Shown here: positions 20,314 to 28,679 of the stretch, one piece after another
Layout: each line of letters starts with the position of its first letter
How positions within the stretch are numbered: the stretch's first letter is position 1
DNA from: Lelliottia wanjuensis
GTDB taxonomy: Bacteria > Pseudomonadota > Gammaproteobacteria > Enterobacterales > Enterobacteriaceae
DNA: 45,733 nt
Direction: 5' to 3'
NCBI RefSeq assembly: GCF_030238365.1
Contig: NZ_JASSOT010000072.1
Coordinates: 1 to 45,733, forward strand
Position numbers and translations under genes: made by a program
Notes under the pieces: model-generated
What the model was told of the DNA's origin: nothing
What the model saw: the letters and a program-made list of their open reading frames with translations, nothing else
Databases searched by the model: none

Positions 20314-20883
20314 ATGAGCACAAAGCTAGAAGAACGGCAGAAACAGCGGCAGGACGAGATTATCACCGCGGCGCGGCGCTGCTTTCGCGCCAGCGGATTT
20401 CACGGGGCCAGCATGTCGCAGATCGCCAGTGAGGCGAAGCTCAGCGTCGGGCAGATCTACCGTTATTTCAGCAACAAAGACGCGATCATCGAAGAGATGA
20501 TCCGCCGCATCATCGACTACCGCATCGCGGAGATGGAAGACAAAACCCAGACCGACCGCATGCCGCAGATCCTCGCCTGGCGCCAGACCCTGAGCGAAGA
20601 CGACGATGCGCTGATGCTGGAGATGTCCGCCGAAGCGACCCGCAATCCGCTGGTGGCGGCGATGCTGGTCGAAGCCGACGCGCGCATGTTCGCCAACGCA
20701 TGCGAGCACCTGAAAAAACAGTGCCCGCACCTGAGCGAAGAGCGCATCCGCTGCTGCGTAGAAATTACCGCCGTGATGATGGAAGGCTCCATCTATCGTC
20801 GGTTAACCCCACAAAAAGTGTCAGCATCTGAATTAGAGAAAATCTATCGGGAAATACTCAATATGCTTCTCATTGTGAATTAA
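20314..20883 (+). CDS. eefR: TetR/AcrR-family repressor of the efflux operon
   Basis: This 189-residue regulator has an N-terminal TetR helix-turn-helix (residues ~11-60: AARRCFRASGFHGASMSQIA, then LSVGQIYRYFSNKD) and a C-terminal ligand-binding helical domain. It lies directly upstream of, and in the same direction as, an RND efflux operon, the usual place for a local repressor relieved by pump substrates. A near-perfect palindrome on its own promoter suggests autoregulation. The terminator after its stop means eefA is at least partly transcribed separately. The symbol is by analogy with the Enterobacter/Klebsiella eef locus and is less certain than the family. Confidence 0.8.
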   Translation: MSTKLEERQKQRQDEIITAARRCFRASGFHGASMSQIASEAKLSVGQIYRYFSNKDAIIEEMIRRIIDYRIAEMEDKTQTDRMPQILAWRQTLSEDDDALMLEMSAEATRNPLVAAMLVEADARMFANACEHLKKQCPHLSEERIRCCVEITAVMMEGSIYRRLTPQKVSASELEKIYREILNMLLIVN

Positions 20884-20902
20884 TTAAATCTGAATTAAAC
20901 AT

Positions 20903-20928
20903 CGGGAAATAACGCTTTCCCGTTTTTT
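20903..20928 (+). terminator. Intrinsic terminator between the TetR gene and eefA
   Basis: CGGGAAA (20903-20909) and TTTCCCG (20916-20922) with a six-base loop, followed by six T residues. It is a canonical terminator 20 bases after the regulator stop. Confidence 0.85.
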
Positions 20929-21028
20929 CATTTCCGCCATTCGCGGAGATGCGGCATGCCTTTGCCTTAAATAAATTTCATCTCGTTAAGCGATTAACGG
21001 GACAGGCATCGTTCACCCTGGAAAAAGT

Positions 21029-22150
21029 ATGAAAATCAGAACAACCTCCATCGCGGCATTATTTCTCCTGACCGGTTGCGATAATGCACAAATATCCGCG
21101 CCAGAAGGCCCACTCCCGGAAGTGGGGATCGTCACGCTCATGAGCCAGCCCGTTCCGGTGGTCAGTGAGTTAACCGGGCGCACCAGCGCTGCGCTGAGTG
21201 CGGAAGTGCGTCCGCAGGTCGGCGGCATCATTCAAAAACGGCTGTTCAATGAAGGCGATACGGTCAAAGCCGGACAGGCGCTGTATCAGATCGATCCGGC
21301 CAGCTTTAAGGCCAGCTACGACGAAGCCGCCGCCGCGCTAAAACAGGCCCAGTCGCTGGTGCAGGCCGACTGCCAGAAGGCCCGGCGCTATGCCCAACTT
21401 GTGAAGGACGACGGCGTGTCGCGTCAGGATGCGGAAGATGCGCAGGCCACCTGTGCGCAGGACAAAGCCAGCGTCGAATCCAAAAAAGCCGCCCTGGAGA
21501 GCGCGCGTATCAGCCTGAACTGGACCACCGTCACCGCGCCGATTAGCGGCCGCATCGGGATTTCGTCCGTCACGCCGGGTGCGCTGGTCACCGCTCAGCA
21601 GGATACGGCGCTGGCGACCATACGCGGGCTAGACACCATGTACGTTGATCTCACCCGTTCCAGCGCCGATCTGCTGCGATTACGCAAGCAAACCCTGTCC
21701 ACCAACAGCGATACCCTGAGCGTGTCACTGATCCTCGAGGACGGGAGCACCTACAGCGAAAAGGGGCGACTGGCGCTGACGGAAGTCGCGGTGGATGAAT
21801 CTACCGGCTCCGTCACCCTGCGCGCAGTATTCCCCAATCCGAAACAACAACTTCTGCCCGGTATGTTCGTTCGCGCCAAAGTGGATGAGGGCATCATGGA
21901 CGACGCGATTCTGGCGCCGCAGCAGGGCATCACCCGCGACGCCAAAGGCAACGCCACCGCGCTGGTGGTGAACGCCAGCAACAAAGTTGAGCAGCGCACG
22001 CTGCAAACCGGCGACACCTACGGCGACAAATGGCTGGTGCTGAGCGGGCTGAACGCGGGCGATAAGCTGATCGTCGAGGGCTCCGGGAAAGTGACCACCG
22101 GCCAGGAAGTGAAAGCCGAAGCGGTCAAAACCGACGGAGGAAACGCCTGA
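21029..22150 (+). CDS. eefA: EefA-like RND periplasmic adaptor lipoprotein
   Basis: This 373-residue membrane fusion protein of the AcrA/HlyD family links the inner-membrane pump to the outer-membrane channel. The lipobox LLTGC gives lipidation at Cys17, and Asp18 favours inner-membrane anchoring. The lipoyl half-motif VRPQVGGIIQKRLFNEGDTV is followed by a helical hairpin (~95-155), the second lipoyl half (TVTAPISGRIGISSVTPG), a beta-barrel domain and a membrane-proximal domain. GGAAAAAG precedes the ATG. Its stop overlaps the eefB start by one base (TGATG). The operon resembles eefABC of Enterobacter and Klebsiella, a normally quiet pump reported to be under H-NS control. An AcrA or MexA paralogue is the fallback name. 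Confidence 0.88.
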   Translation: MKIRTTSIAALFLLTGCDNAQISAPEGPLPEVGIVTLMSQPVPVVSELTGRTSAALSAEVRPQVGGIIQKRLFNEGDTVKAGQALYQIDPASFKASYDEAAAALKQAQSLVQADCQKARRYAQLVKDDGVSRQDAEDAQATCAQDKASVESKKAALESARISLNWTTVTAPISGRIGISSVTPGALVTAQQDTALATIRGLDTMYVDLTRSSADLLRLRKQTLSTNSDTLSVSLILEDGSTYSEKGRLALTEVAVDESTGSVTLRAVFPNPKQQLLPGMFVRAKVDEGIMDDAILAPQQGITRDAKGNATALVVNASNKVEQRTLQTGDTYGDKWLVLSGLNAGDKLIVEGSGKVTTGQEVKAEAVKTDGGNA

Positions 22151-25100
22151 TGTTTTCCCGTTTCTTCGTGCGTCGCCCGGTGTTTGCGTGGGTGATCGCC
22201 ATTCTGATTATGCTCGCCGGGATGCTGGCGATCCGCACCCTGCCGGTGGCGCAGTACCCGGACGTGGCACCGCCGTCGGTCAAAATCTCCGCCACCTATA
22301 CGGGCGCGTCCGCCCAGACGCTGGAAAACAGCGTCACTCAGGTGATCGAACAGCAGCTGACCGGCCTGGATAACCTGCTCTATTTCACCTCCACCAGCAG
22401 CTCCGACGGCTCCGTGAGCATCAACGTCACCTTCGAACAGGGCACCGATCCGGATACCGCCCAGGTCCAGGTGCAGAACAAAGTGCAGCAGGCCGAATCG
22501 CGCCTGCCGAGCGAGGTGCAGCAGTCGGGCATTACGGTGGTGAAATCCCAGAGCAACTTCCTGCTGATCATGGGCGTGTACGACAAAACCGACAAAGCCA
22601 GCAGCTCGGACATCGCCGACTGGCTGGTGAGTAACGTTCAGGACCCGCTGGCGCGCGTGGAAGGCGTGGGCAGTTTGCAGGTGTTCGGCGCGGAGTACGC
22701 TATGCGCATCTGGCTCGATCCGGCGAAGCTGGCTTCGTACGCGCTGATGCCGTCCGACGTGCAGAGCGCGATTGAAGCGCAGAACGTGCAGGTCTCCGCC
22801 GGGAAAATCGGTGCGCTGCCGTCGTCGAATGCGCAGCAGCTGACGGCCACCGTCCGCGCCCAGTCGCGCCTGCAAACCGTCGACCAGTTTAAAAATATCA
22901 TCATCAAAAGCCAGGCCAACGGCTCGGTGGTGCGCATCGGCGACGTCGCCCGCGTCGAGATGGGCAGCGAAGATTACACGGCGACAGCCAAGCTGAACGG
23001 CCATCCGGCGGCAGGCGTGGCGGTGATGCTTTCGCCAGGGGCTAACGCCCTGAGCACCGCCACCGCAGTGAAAGAGAAAATCGCCGAGTTCAAACGCGCG
23101 ATGCCGGAAGGCTATGACGTGGCCTACCCGAAAGACAGCACCGAGTTCATCAAAATCTCCGTCGAGGATGTGATTCAGACCCTTTTCGAAGCCATCATCC
23201 TGGTGGTAGTGGTGATGTATCTGTTCCTGCAAAACGTCCGCGCCACGCTGATCCCCGCCCTGGCGGTGCCAGTAGTACTGCTCGGCACCTTTGGCGTGCT
23301 GGCCCTGTTCGGCTATTCCATCAACACCCTGACGCTGTTCGCGATGGTGCTGGCCATCGGCCTGCTGGTCGATGACGCCATCGTGGTGGTGGAAAACGTC
23401 GAGCGCATCATGCGCGACGAGGGCCTGCCCGCCCGCGAAGCCACCGAAAAATCGATGGGTGAAATCTCCGGCGCGCTGGTGGCGATTGCCCTGGTGCTCT
23501 CGGCGGTGTTCCTGCCGATGGCGTTTTTCGGCGGCTCGACGGGGGTGATTTACCGCCAGTTCTCCGTGACCATCATCTCGGCGATGATCCTCTCGGTCGT
23601 CGTCGCCCTGACTCTCACCCCGGCCCTGTGCGGGACGGTTCTTACCCACACGCCGCCGCACAAGAAAGGCTTTTTTGGCGCCTTTAACCGCTTTTACAGC
23701 AAAACGGAAAAGGGCTATCAGCACAAAGTCCTGCGCGTGTTACGCCGCTCCGGCAGCATGATGGCGATTTTCGCGGTCCTGTGCGGCGCGATGGCCCTGA
23801 CCATGTGGAAACTACCGGGCAGCTTCCTGCCGACGGAAGATCAGGGCGAAATCATGGTGCAGTACACCCTGCCCGCGGGTGCCACCGCCGTGCGCACCGC
23901 CGAGGTGAGCCGCCAGGTCACCGACTGGTTCCTCAGCAAAGAGAAAGACAACACCAACGTCATCTTCACCGTCGAAGGATTCAGCTTCAGCGGCAGCGGC
24001 CAGAACGCCGGGATGGCGTTTGTGTCGCTGAAAAACTGGTCCGAGCGTAAGGGAAGCGAAAACACCGCCCAGGCGATCGCCCTGCGCGCCAGCCAGGAGC
24101 TGGGCGGCATTCGCGATGCCACCGTGTTCGCCATGACCCCGCCGTCCGTCGACGGTCTCGGCCAGAGCAACGGCTTTACCTTCGAGCTGATGGCGACCGG
24201 CAGTACGGACCGCGATACCCTGCTGGCGATGCGTAACCAGCTGATTGGTGAGGCGAATAAAGACGCCTCCCTGCAGGCGGTGCGCGCCAACGATCTGCCG
24301 CAGATGCCGCAGCTGCAGGTCGATATCGACAACAACAAAGCCGTCTCTCTGGGCCTCGCCCTGAGCGACGTGACCAGCACCCTCTCCAGCGCCTGGGGCG
24401 GAACCTACGTGAACGACTTTATCGATCGCGGCCGCGTCAAAAAGGTCTACATCCAGGGCGATAGCGACTATCGCGCCGCACCGTCGGATCTCAACAAATG
24501 GTTTGTGCGCGGGAGCGACGACAGCATGACGCCGTTCTCCGCCTTCGCCACCACCCGCTGGGAATACGGCCCGGAGAGCCTGGTGCGCTACAACGGCTCG
24601 GCGGCGTATGAGATTCAGGGCGAGAACGCCAGCGGCTCCAGCTCGGGCAGCGCGATGACCACCATGGAACAGCTGGCGAACAAACTCCCGGCTGGCACCA
24701 CCTGGGCGTGGAGCGGCCTGTCGCTGCAGGAAAAACTGGCCAGCGGCCAGGCGATGAGCCTGTACGCCCTGTCGATTCTGGTGGTGTTCCTGTGTCTGGC
24801 AGCGCTGTACGAGAGCTGGTCGGTGCCAATTTCGGTGATCATGGTGATCCCGCTCGGGGTGCTCGGCGCGGCGCTGGCCGCGACGATGCGCGGTCTGAAC
24901 AACGACGTTTACTTCCAGGTGGCGCTCCTGACCACCATCGGCCTGTCGTCGAAAAACGCCATTCTGATCGTCGAGTTTGCCGAGGCCAAAGTGGCGGAAG
25001 GTTACTCCCTGACCCGTGCCGCCCTGCGCGCCGCCCAGACCCGTCTGCGTCCGATCATCATGACCTCACTGGCCTTTATCGCCGGTGTGACGCCGCTGGC

Positions 25101-25257
25101 GGTCGCCACCGGGGCAGGCGCCAACAGCCGCGTGGCGATCGGCACCGGCATCATCGGCGGCACCCTGGCGGCCACGCTGCTGGCGATTTTCTTTGTCCCC
25201 TTATTCTTTGTACTGGTGAAGCGTCTGTTCTCCGGTCAGCACGCAAACCGGAGGTAA
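22150..25257 (+). CDS. eefB: EefB-like RND multidrug efflux transporter
   Basis: This 1035-residue inner-membrane transporter is of the AcrB/HAE1 family, which captures drugs, dyes and detergents from the periplasm and inner membrane and expels them by proton exchange. Twelve membrane segments are expected, with two large periplasmic loops after TM1 and TM7. The proton-relay residues are intact: Asp408-Asp409 in GLLVDDAIVVVENVERI (TM4) and Lys935 in LSSKNAILIVEFA (TM10). The N-terminus FFVRRPVFAWVIAI and the FLPTEDQGEIMVQYTLP element are typical. Length matches AcrB (1049) and my recollection of EefB. It is translationally coupled to eefA and followed two bases later by eefC. Everything needed for function is present. 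Confidence 0.92.
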   Translation: MFSRFFVRRPVFAWVIAILIMLAGMLAIRTLPVAQYPDVAPPSVKISATYTGASAQTLENSVTQVIEQQLTGLDNLLYFTSTSSSDGSVSINVTFEQGTDPDTAQVQVQNKVQQAESRLPSEVQQSGITVVKSQSNFLLIMGVYDKTDKASSSDIADWLVSNVQDPLARVEGVGSLQVFGAEYAMRIWLDPAKLASYALMPSDVQSAIEAQNVQVSAGKIGALPSSNAQQLTATVRAQSRLQTVDQFKNIIIKSQANGSVVRIGDVARVEMGSEDYTATAKLNGHPAAGVAVMLSPGANALSTATAVKEKIAEFKRAMPEGYDVAYPKDSTEFIKISVEDVIQTLFEAIILVVVVMYLFLQNVRATLIPALAVPVVLLGTFGVLALFGYSINTLTLFAMVLAIGLLVDDAIVVVENVERIMRDEGLPAREATEKSMGEISGALVAIALVLSAVFLPMAFFGGSTGVIYRQFSVTIISAMILSVVVALTLTPALCGTVLTHTPPHKKGFFGAFNRFYSKTEKGYQHKVLRVLRRSGSMMAIFAVLCGAMALTMWKLPGSFLPTEDQGEIMVQYTLPAGATAVRTAEVSRQVTDWFLSKEKDNTNVIFTVEGFSFSGSGQNAGMAFVSLKNWSERKGSENTAQAIALRASQELGGIRDATVFAMTPPSVDGLGQSNGFTFELMATGSTDRDTLLAMRNQLIGEANKDASLQAVRANDLPQMPQLQVDIDNNKAVSLGLALSDVTSTLSSAWGGTYVNDFIDRGRVKKVYIQGDSDYRAAPSDLNKWFVRGSDDSMTPFSAFATTRWEYGPESLVRYNGSAAYEIQGENASGSSSGSAMTTMEQLANKLPAGTTWAWSGLSLQEKLASGQAMSLYALSILVVFLCLAALYESWSVPISVIMVIPLGVLGAALAATMRGLNNDVYFQVALLTTIGLSSKNAILIVEFAEAKVAEGYSLTRAALRAAQTRLRPIIMTSLAFIAGVTPLAVATGAGANSRVAIGTGIIGGTLAATLLAIFFVPLFFVLVKRLFSGQHANRR

Positions 25258-25259
25258 TC

Positions 25260-26624
25260 ATGTTTCGTGTATCTGTTTTGGTGTTAGCCCTGATGAGCGC
25301 AGGCTGTGTGTCGCTGGACCCCAGCTACCAGCGCCCCGACTCCCCTGTCCCGGCGACGCTGCCGGGCAGCCACGGCGAGGCCAGCGCGGTCGTGAGCCAG
25401 TGGCAAAATGTGATGAACGACGCCCGGCTGAAAGGGGTGGTGACGATGGCGCTCACCAGCAACCGCGACGTGCAAAAAGCAATTGCGGACATCGACGCCG
25501 CCCGCGCCCTGTATGGCGAAACGCGCTCGTCCCTGTTCCCGACGATCGATGCTGAACTGAGCCACACCCGCAGCCGCACGCTGGCGAGCGGGGTGACCAC
25601 CAGCGACGAGGCCAACGGCGCGGTGTCGAGCTTCGAGCTGGATCTGTTTGGCCGCAACCAGAGTCTGTCCCGCGCCGCGCGCGAAACCTGGCTTGCCAGC
25701 GAATTCACCGCGCAGAATACGCGCCTGACGATGATCGGCGAGCTGACCAGCGCATGGCTGACGCTGGCGGCGGATAACAGCAATCTGGCGCTGGCGAAAT
25801 CGACCATGGAGAGCGCCGCGAACTCGCTGAAAATCGTCAAACGCCAGCAGGAAGTGGGCGTGGCAGCGGCGACGGATGTCAGCGCCGCGATGGCGGTGTA
25901 TCAGCAGGCCCGCGCCAGCGTGGCGAGTTATCAGACGTTAGTCATGCAGGACAAAAACGCCCTGAATCTGCTGGCGGGCGGTACAGTGCCGGACAACCTC
26001 CTGCCCGGCACGCTGGAGAGCCTGAGCGACAACGCCATCACCCTGATCCCGGCGGGGGTGAGTTCCAGCGCGCTGCTGCGTCGTCCGGATATCCAGGAAG
26101 CCGAGCACAATCTGCTGAGCGCCAACGCCAGTATCGGCGCGGCGCGCGCCAATTTCTTCCCGAGCATTTCCCTGACCGCCAGCGCCGGAGTCGGGAGCGA
26201 CTCCCTGTCGTCCCTGTTCAGCCACGGCCTGAAAGTGTGGTCGTTTGCACCGTCGATCACCCTGCCGCTGTTCAGCGGGGGCAACAATCTGGCGCAGCTG
26301 CGCTATGCCGAAGCGGAGAAAAAGGGGCTGATCGCCACCTACGAGAAAACCATTCAGAGCGCGTTCAAGGACGTGGCCGATGCGCTGGCGCGGCGGGAAA
26401 CCCTGAGCGAACAGCTCGATGCCCAGCGGGAGTACGTCGCCGCCGAGGAGAAAACGCTGGAGGTGGCGACGCGCAGCTATCAGGCCGGCGCGGGAGATTA
26501 TCTGACGGTGCTGACCGCACAGCGGTCGCTGTGGTCGGCGCAGGAATCGCTGATCGCCCTGCAACAGACCGACTTCACCAACCGCGTCACGCTGTGGCAA
26601 TCCCTCGGCGGCGGCATGCCATAA
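25260..26624 (+). CDS. eefC: EefC-like outer-membrane efflux channel (OprM/TolC family)
   Basis: This 454-residue outer-membrane factor closes the tripartite pump. The lipobox LMSAGC gives lipidation at Cys16; the precursor then shows PSYQRPDSPVP, typical of OprM/NodT-family channels, followed by two internally similar helical halves (OEP domains, e.g. FELDLFGRNQSLSRAARE and LPLFSGGNNLAQLRYAEAE). I chose the ATG at 25260 because GGAGG ends six bases upstream and the lipoprotein signal begins there; the frame is open further upstream but only as an overlap with eefB. Having its own channel means the pump need not use TolC. A strong terminator follows. Confidence 0.9.
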   Translation: MFRVSVLVLALMSAGCVSLDPSYQRPDSPVPATLPGSHGEASAVVSQWQNVMNDARLKGVVTMALTSNRDVQKAIADIDAARALYGETRSSLFPTIDAELSHTRSRTLASGVTTSDEANGAVSSFELDLFGRNQSLSRAARETWLASEFTAQNTRLTMIGELTSAWLTLAADNSNLALAKSTMESAANSLKIVKRQQEVGVAAATDVSAAMAVYQQARASVASYQTLVMQDKNALNLLAGGTVPDNLLPGTLESLSDNAITLIPAGVSSSALLRRPDIQEAEHNLLSANASIGAARANFFPSISLTASAGVGSDSLSSLFSHGLKVWSFAPSITLPLFSGGNNLAQLRYAEAEKKGLIATYEKTIQSAFKDVADALARRETLSEQLDAQREYVAAEEKTLEVATRSYQAGAGDYLTVLTAQRSLWSAQESLIALQQTDFTNRVTLWQSLGGGMP

Positions 26625-26627
26625 ATC

Positions 26628-26657
26628 TTTTTGCCGGGCGCTGATGCCCGGCAAAAA
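26628..26657 (+). terminator. Terminator of the efflux operon
   Basis: GCCGGGC (26633-26639) and GCCCGGC (26646-26652) flanked by T5 and A5, four bases after the eefC stop. Rightward the tail is A-rich rather than U-rich, so the T-flanked stem works best leftward or through its extended A-T pairing. It may also be a REP-like unit. Confidence 0.6.
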
Positions 26658-26782
26658 CTCCAGCTACGCTTAAAACGTCTCATACCTGTGTCTGCCCAGA
26701 ATCATACTTTCGGCTTGAATCGCTTTGATGAATGTAACGATATATTTCAGAAGACCATGCGCGTTTTTTTCCGGGGGTTTCT

Positions 26783-27079
26783 ATGAAAGCTGCTCACCTG
26801 TTTTGTCTGATTATCTGTTTGCTTTTCGCCGCCTTCGTCCACGCAAAGGAGACGGAAGATCCGGTTAAAACGGAAAAAATCAGGCAGGCCGTGATGAAAG
26901 ATATCAAGAAAGTGTGCTCGCCTCAGGGCAAACAGACGGACAAGGAGTGGCAGGCGATGATCATGTCATCGGAAGCCAATAAACTGCTGGTGAAAAACGC
27001 CGTGCTGGCGATGGAGCGCGACAACCTGGACAACTACTGGGAAGCGGTCGGCAAAGTGGACTGCATGGAGGATTACTAA
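26783..27079 (+). CDS. yicS: YicS, small exported protein of unknown function
   Basis: This 98-residue protein has a cleavable signal peptide (1 to ~21, ending FVHA) and a mature part rich in charged helices with a conserved Cys pair (one in KKVCSPQ, one in KVDCMED) and the segment NYWEAVGKV. Length and pattern match E. coli YicS, which also lies near nlpA. The function is not known; a periplasmic location and one possible disulfide are what can be inferred. In E. coli yicS directly neighbours nlpA, so vapBC and the efflux operon are insertions here. A hairpin terminator follows the stop codon at once. Confidence 0.88.
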   Translation: MKAAHLFCLIICLLFAAFVHAKETEDPVKTEKIRQAVMKDIKKVCSPQGKQTDKEWQAMIMSSEANKLLVKNAVLAMERDNLDNYWEAVGKVDCMEDY

Positions 27080-27106
27080 GCGTGAAGCGGGCTTCACGCT
27101 TGTTTG
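27079..27106 (+). terminator. Terminator between yicS and the LacI-type gene
   Basis: AGCGTGAAG and CTTCACGCT form a nine-base-pair stem with a four-base loop (27079-27100), followed by TGTTTGATT. It lies between the convergent ends of yicS and the regulator gene. Confidence 0.75.
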
Positions 27107-27107
27107 A

Positions 27108-28058
27108 TTAGCGTTTGCGCATATCCGGGATAATCAGATCCCCGCGCAGGACGTAAGACCCGAGCATCTGCGTTTTTTCATTCAGCCACGCCACAATCCG
27201 CGCCGCCATCGCATCCATGGAATATTCGATGGCCGGAATGGTCGGGATCCCCGGAAGATGCAGCGAACCGGCGAGACTAAAGACCATGATGTCTTCCGGC
27301 ACCGATTTGTTAAACGCCTGCAGCTGCGGGATCACGCGCTGCGCTTCCTGCTCATCCGCCACCAGCAACGCGTTGAAATTCAACGTGGTCGCGTTGTTCA
27401 GCAACTCCTGCAATGCCACGGAGGACGAGGTGGCGTCCATAAACACCAGATTGCGGTTAAACGGCAGGAAGTTTTTCTCCAGCGCGTGTTTGTAGCCGAG
27501 CAGCACCTGATCGGCGAATCCGCTGCCCTGCGGCTGGATCAAAGCAATCTGCCGACGGCCCTGGCTGGTGAGGTAGTTACAGGCGGTTTCGGCGGCGAAC
27601 GCGTGGTCAAACTGGATGCTGTTGGCGTTGTCGGACTCCATGCAGTCCACCAGGATGACGTTTTCCTGATCGATATGCAGCGGGAAACGCGCCCCGATAA
27701 TCAGGATGTCGTCGCACAGGCCGCAGGAGAGTTCATCGAGCGCGTTAAGCACTTCGCTTTTGGTGTTAGCGAAACGCAGCAGCAGATGTTTTTGATGCTG
27801 GCTGAGCTGCTTTTCCAGCGCGTACAAATACCCGGTGGTCTGGTTGATATTATCCTGCGCGCAAATGACGCCGATACAGCCGGTGGACTGGCTAAGCAGC
27901 GACTGCGCAATGACGTTGGGCCGGTAGTTCAGCTCATCCACCGCCTTCAGTACGGCCTCACGGCTGGCTTCCTTCACGCCGCGCGACCCGCTCAACACCC
28001 GTGATACCGTGGCTTTGGACACCCCGGCCAGACGTGATACATCGTTGATTGTAGACAT
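27108..28058 (-). CDS. LacI-family repressor of the beta-glucoside cluster
   Basis: This 316-residue regulator has an N-terminal LacI helix-turn-helix (residues 1-50: TINDVSRLAGVSKATVSRVL, hinge NYRPNVIAQSL) and a periplasmic-binding-protein-like effector domain. It is divergent from the PTS and glycosidase genes, and two GGAAACC-type operators lie between, one over the PTS promoter and one in its own leader, so it probably represses both and is released by a beta-glucoside or its 6-phosphate. I chose the ATG at 28058 because AGGGGA lies about eight bases upstream and the family starts there; a further ATG directly precedes it. It resembles AscG in layout but is not closely similar, so I give no symbol. 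Confidence 0.88.
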   Translation of the reverse strand: MSTINDVSRLAGVSKATVSRVLSGSRGVKEASREAVLKAVDELNYRPNVIAQSLLSQSTGCIGVICAQDNINQTTGYLYALEKQLSQHQKHLLLRFANTKSEVLNALDELSCGLCDDILIIGARFPLHIDQENVILVDCMESDNANSIQFDHAFAAETACNYLTSQGRRQIALIQPQGSGFADQVLLGYKHALEKNFLPFNRNLVFMDATSSSVALQELLNNATTLNFNALLVADEQEAQRVIPQLQAFNKSVPEDIMVFSLAGSLHLPGIPTIPAIEYSMDAMAARIVAWLNEKTQMLGSYVLRGDLIIPDMRKR

Positions 28059-28155
28059 CATATTCCCCTGACAGGACCCACGCAGCCCTGTAATTCCCAT
28101 TACCGCTTCGGCTCACATTATAGCCAATCCGCAGTATATCCGTTTTCCCTTTTCC

Positions 28156-28173
28156 ATGGAAACCGATTTTCCG
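28156..28173. promoter_or_regulatory. Secondary LacI-type operator (O2)
   Basis: ATGGAAACCGATTTTCCG shares the left half and centre with the perfect operator at 28282-28299 but is degenerate on the right. It lies about 100 bases upstream of the regulator start and 126 bases (centre to centre) from the main operator, a distance that allows looping by a tetrameric repressor. Confidence 0.6.
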
Positions 28174-28249
28174 TTTCCGCTCCATTTGATGTCCAAATCG
28201 CCAAATTTCGTGACCCACATCGTGATAATAAGCCGCGTAACTACTGGAT

Positions 28250-28265
28250 CTTGATGGGTGTCACA
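28250..28265 (+). promoter_or_regulatory. Possible CRP site upstream of the PTS operon
   Basis: CTTGATGGGTGTCACA matches the CRP pattern TGTGA-N6-TCACA well in the right half and partly in the left. It lies just before the TATAAA -10-like element (28277-28282). Catabolite control would be expected for this operon, but the spacing to the inferred start is not ideal. Confidence 0.35.
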
Positions 28266-28281
28266 CTTCTGTCTTTTATAA

Positions 28282-28299
28282 ATGGAAACCGGTTTCCAT
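28282..28299. promoter_or_regulatory. Main LacI-type operator (O1) of the beta-glucoside operon
   Basis: ATGGAAACCGGTTTCCAT is a perfect 18-base palindrome with the central CG typical of LacI-family operators. It overlaps a TATAAA -10-like element at 28277-28282 and lies about 60 bases before the first PTS gene. Confidence 0.85.
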
Positions 28300-28352
28300 A
28301 TGATATCCAATCACCTCCGCAATAACTTTTTACACTTTGAGGATGGTTGTCG

Positions 28353-28667
28353 ATGTTCAAGATTATGCTGTGCTGCTCTGCCGGGATGTCCACCAGCCTG
28401 CTGGTGAGGAAAATGGTTGAAGTGGCAGAAGAACGCGGTGTGCCGGTGACGATTGATGCGTACGGTGTTTCCGAATTTGATACGCAGTTTCCGCAGTACC
28501 AGGTCGTGCTTCTCGGACCGCAGGTGAAATACATGTTAAAGACACTGGCAGACAAGGCTGCCACGCAGGGCATTCCGGTACAGGTCATCGACATGATGGA
28601 TTACGGAATGCAGCGTGGTGATAAGGTACTGGACTATGCTCTGTCGCTCATCGACGCGGCACACTAA
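28353..28667 (+). CDS. PTS system cellobiose/beta-glucoside-type IIB component
   Basis: This 104-residue cytoplasmic phosphocarrier belongs to the lactose/cellobiose IIB family (ChbB, CelA). It passes phosphate from IIA to the incoming sugar through a cysteine: Cys8 in CCSAGMSTSLLV, directly before the SAGMSTS loop. The family motif VVLLGPQVKYML is at about residues 48-59. I chose the ATG at 28353 because the family begins at this strand and GAGGA lies about ten bases upstream. It is the first gene of the operon, under O1, and is followed after 12 bases by the IIC gene. IIA is encoded later, behind the glycosidase. Substrate is inferred as cellobiose, arbutin or a similar beta-glucoside; chitobiose is less likely given the GH1 enzyme. 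Confidence 0.92.
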   Translation: MFKIMLCCSAGMSTSLLVRKMVEVAEERGVPVTIDAYGVSEFDTQFPQYQVVLLGPQVKYMLKTLADKAATQGIPVQVIDMMDYGMQRGDKVLDYALSLIDAAH

Positions 28668-28679
28668 GAAGGTGTTCTC

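Noticed and set aside
20326..20730. Leftward open frames opposite the TetR gene
   Set aside because: Antisense shadows with no family features; the TetR helix-turn-helix on the plus strand is clear.
22018..23724. Long leftward open frame (568 codons) opposite eefB
   Set aside because: Antisense shadow of a conserved transporter gene, rich in His, Arg and Gly.
28209..28232. Possible CRP site around CGTGACCCACATCGTGA
   Set aside because: The two CGTGA elements are direct, not inverted, repeats, so they do not form a CRP palindrome.
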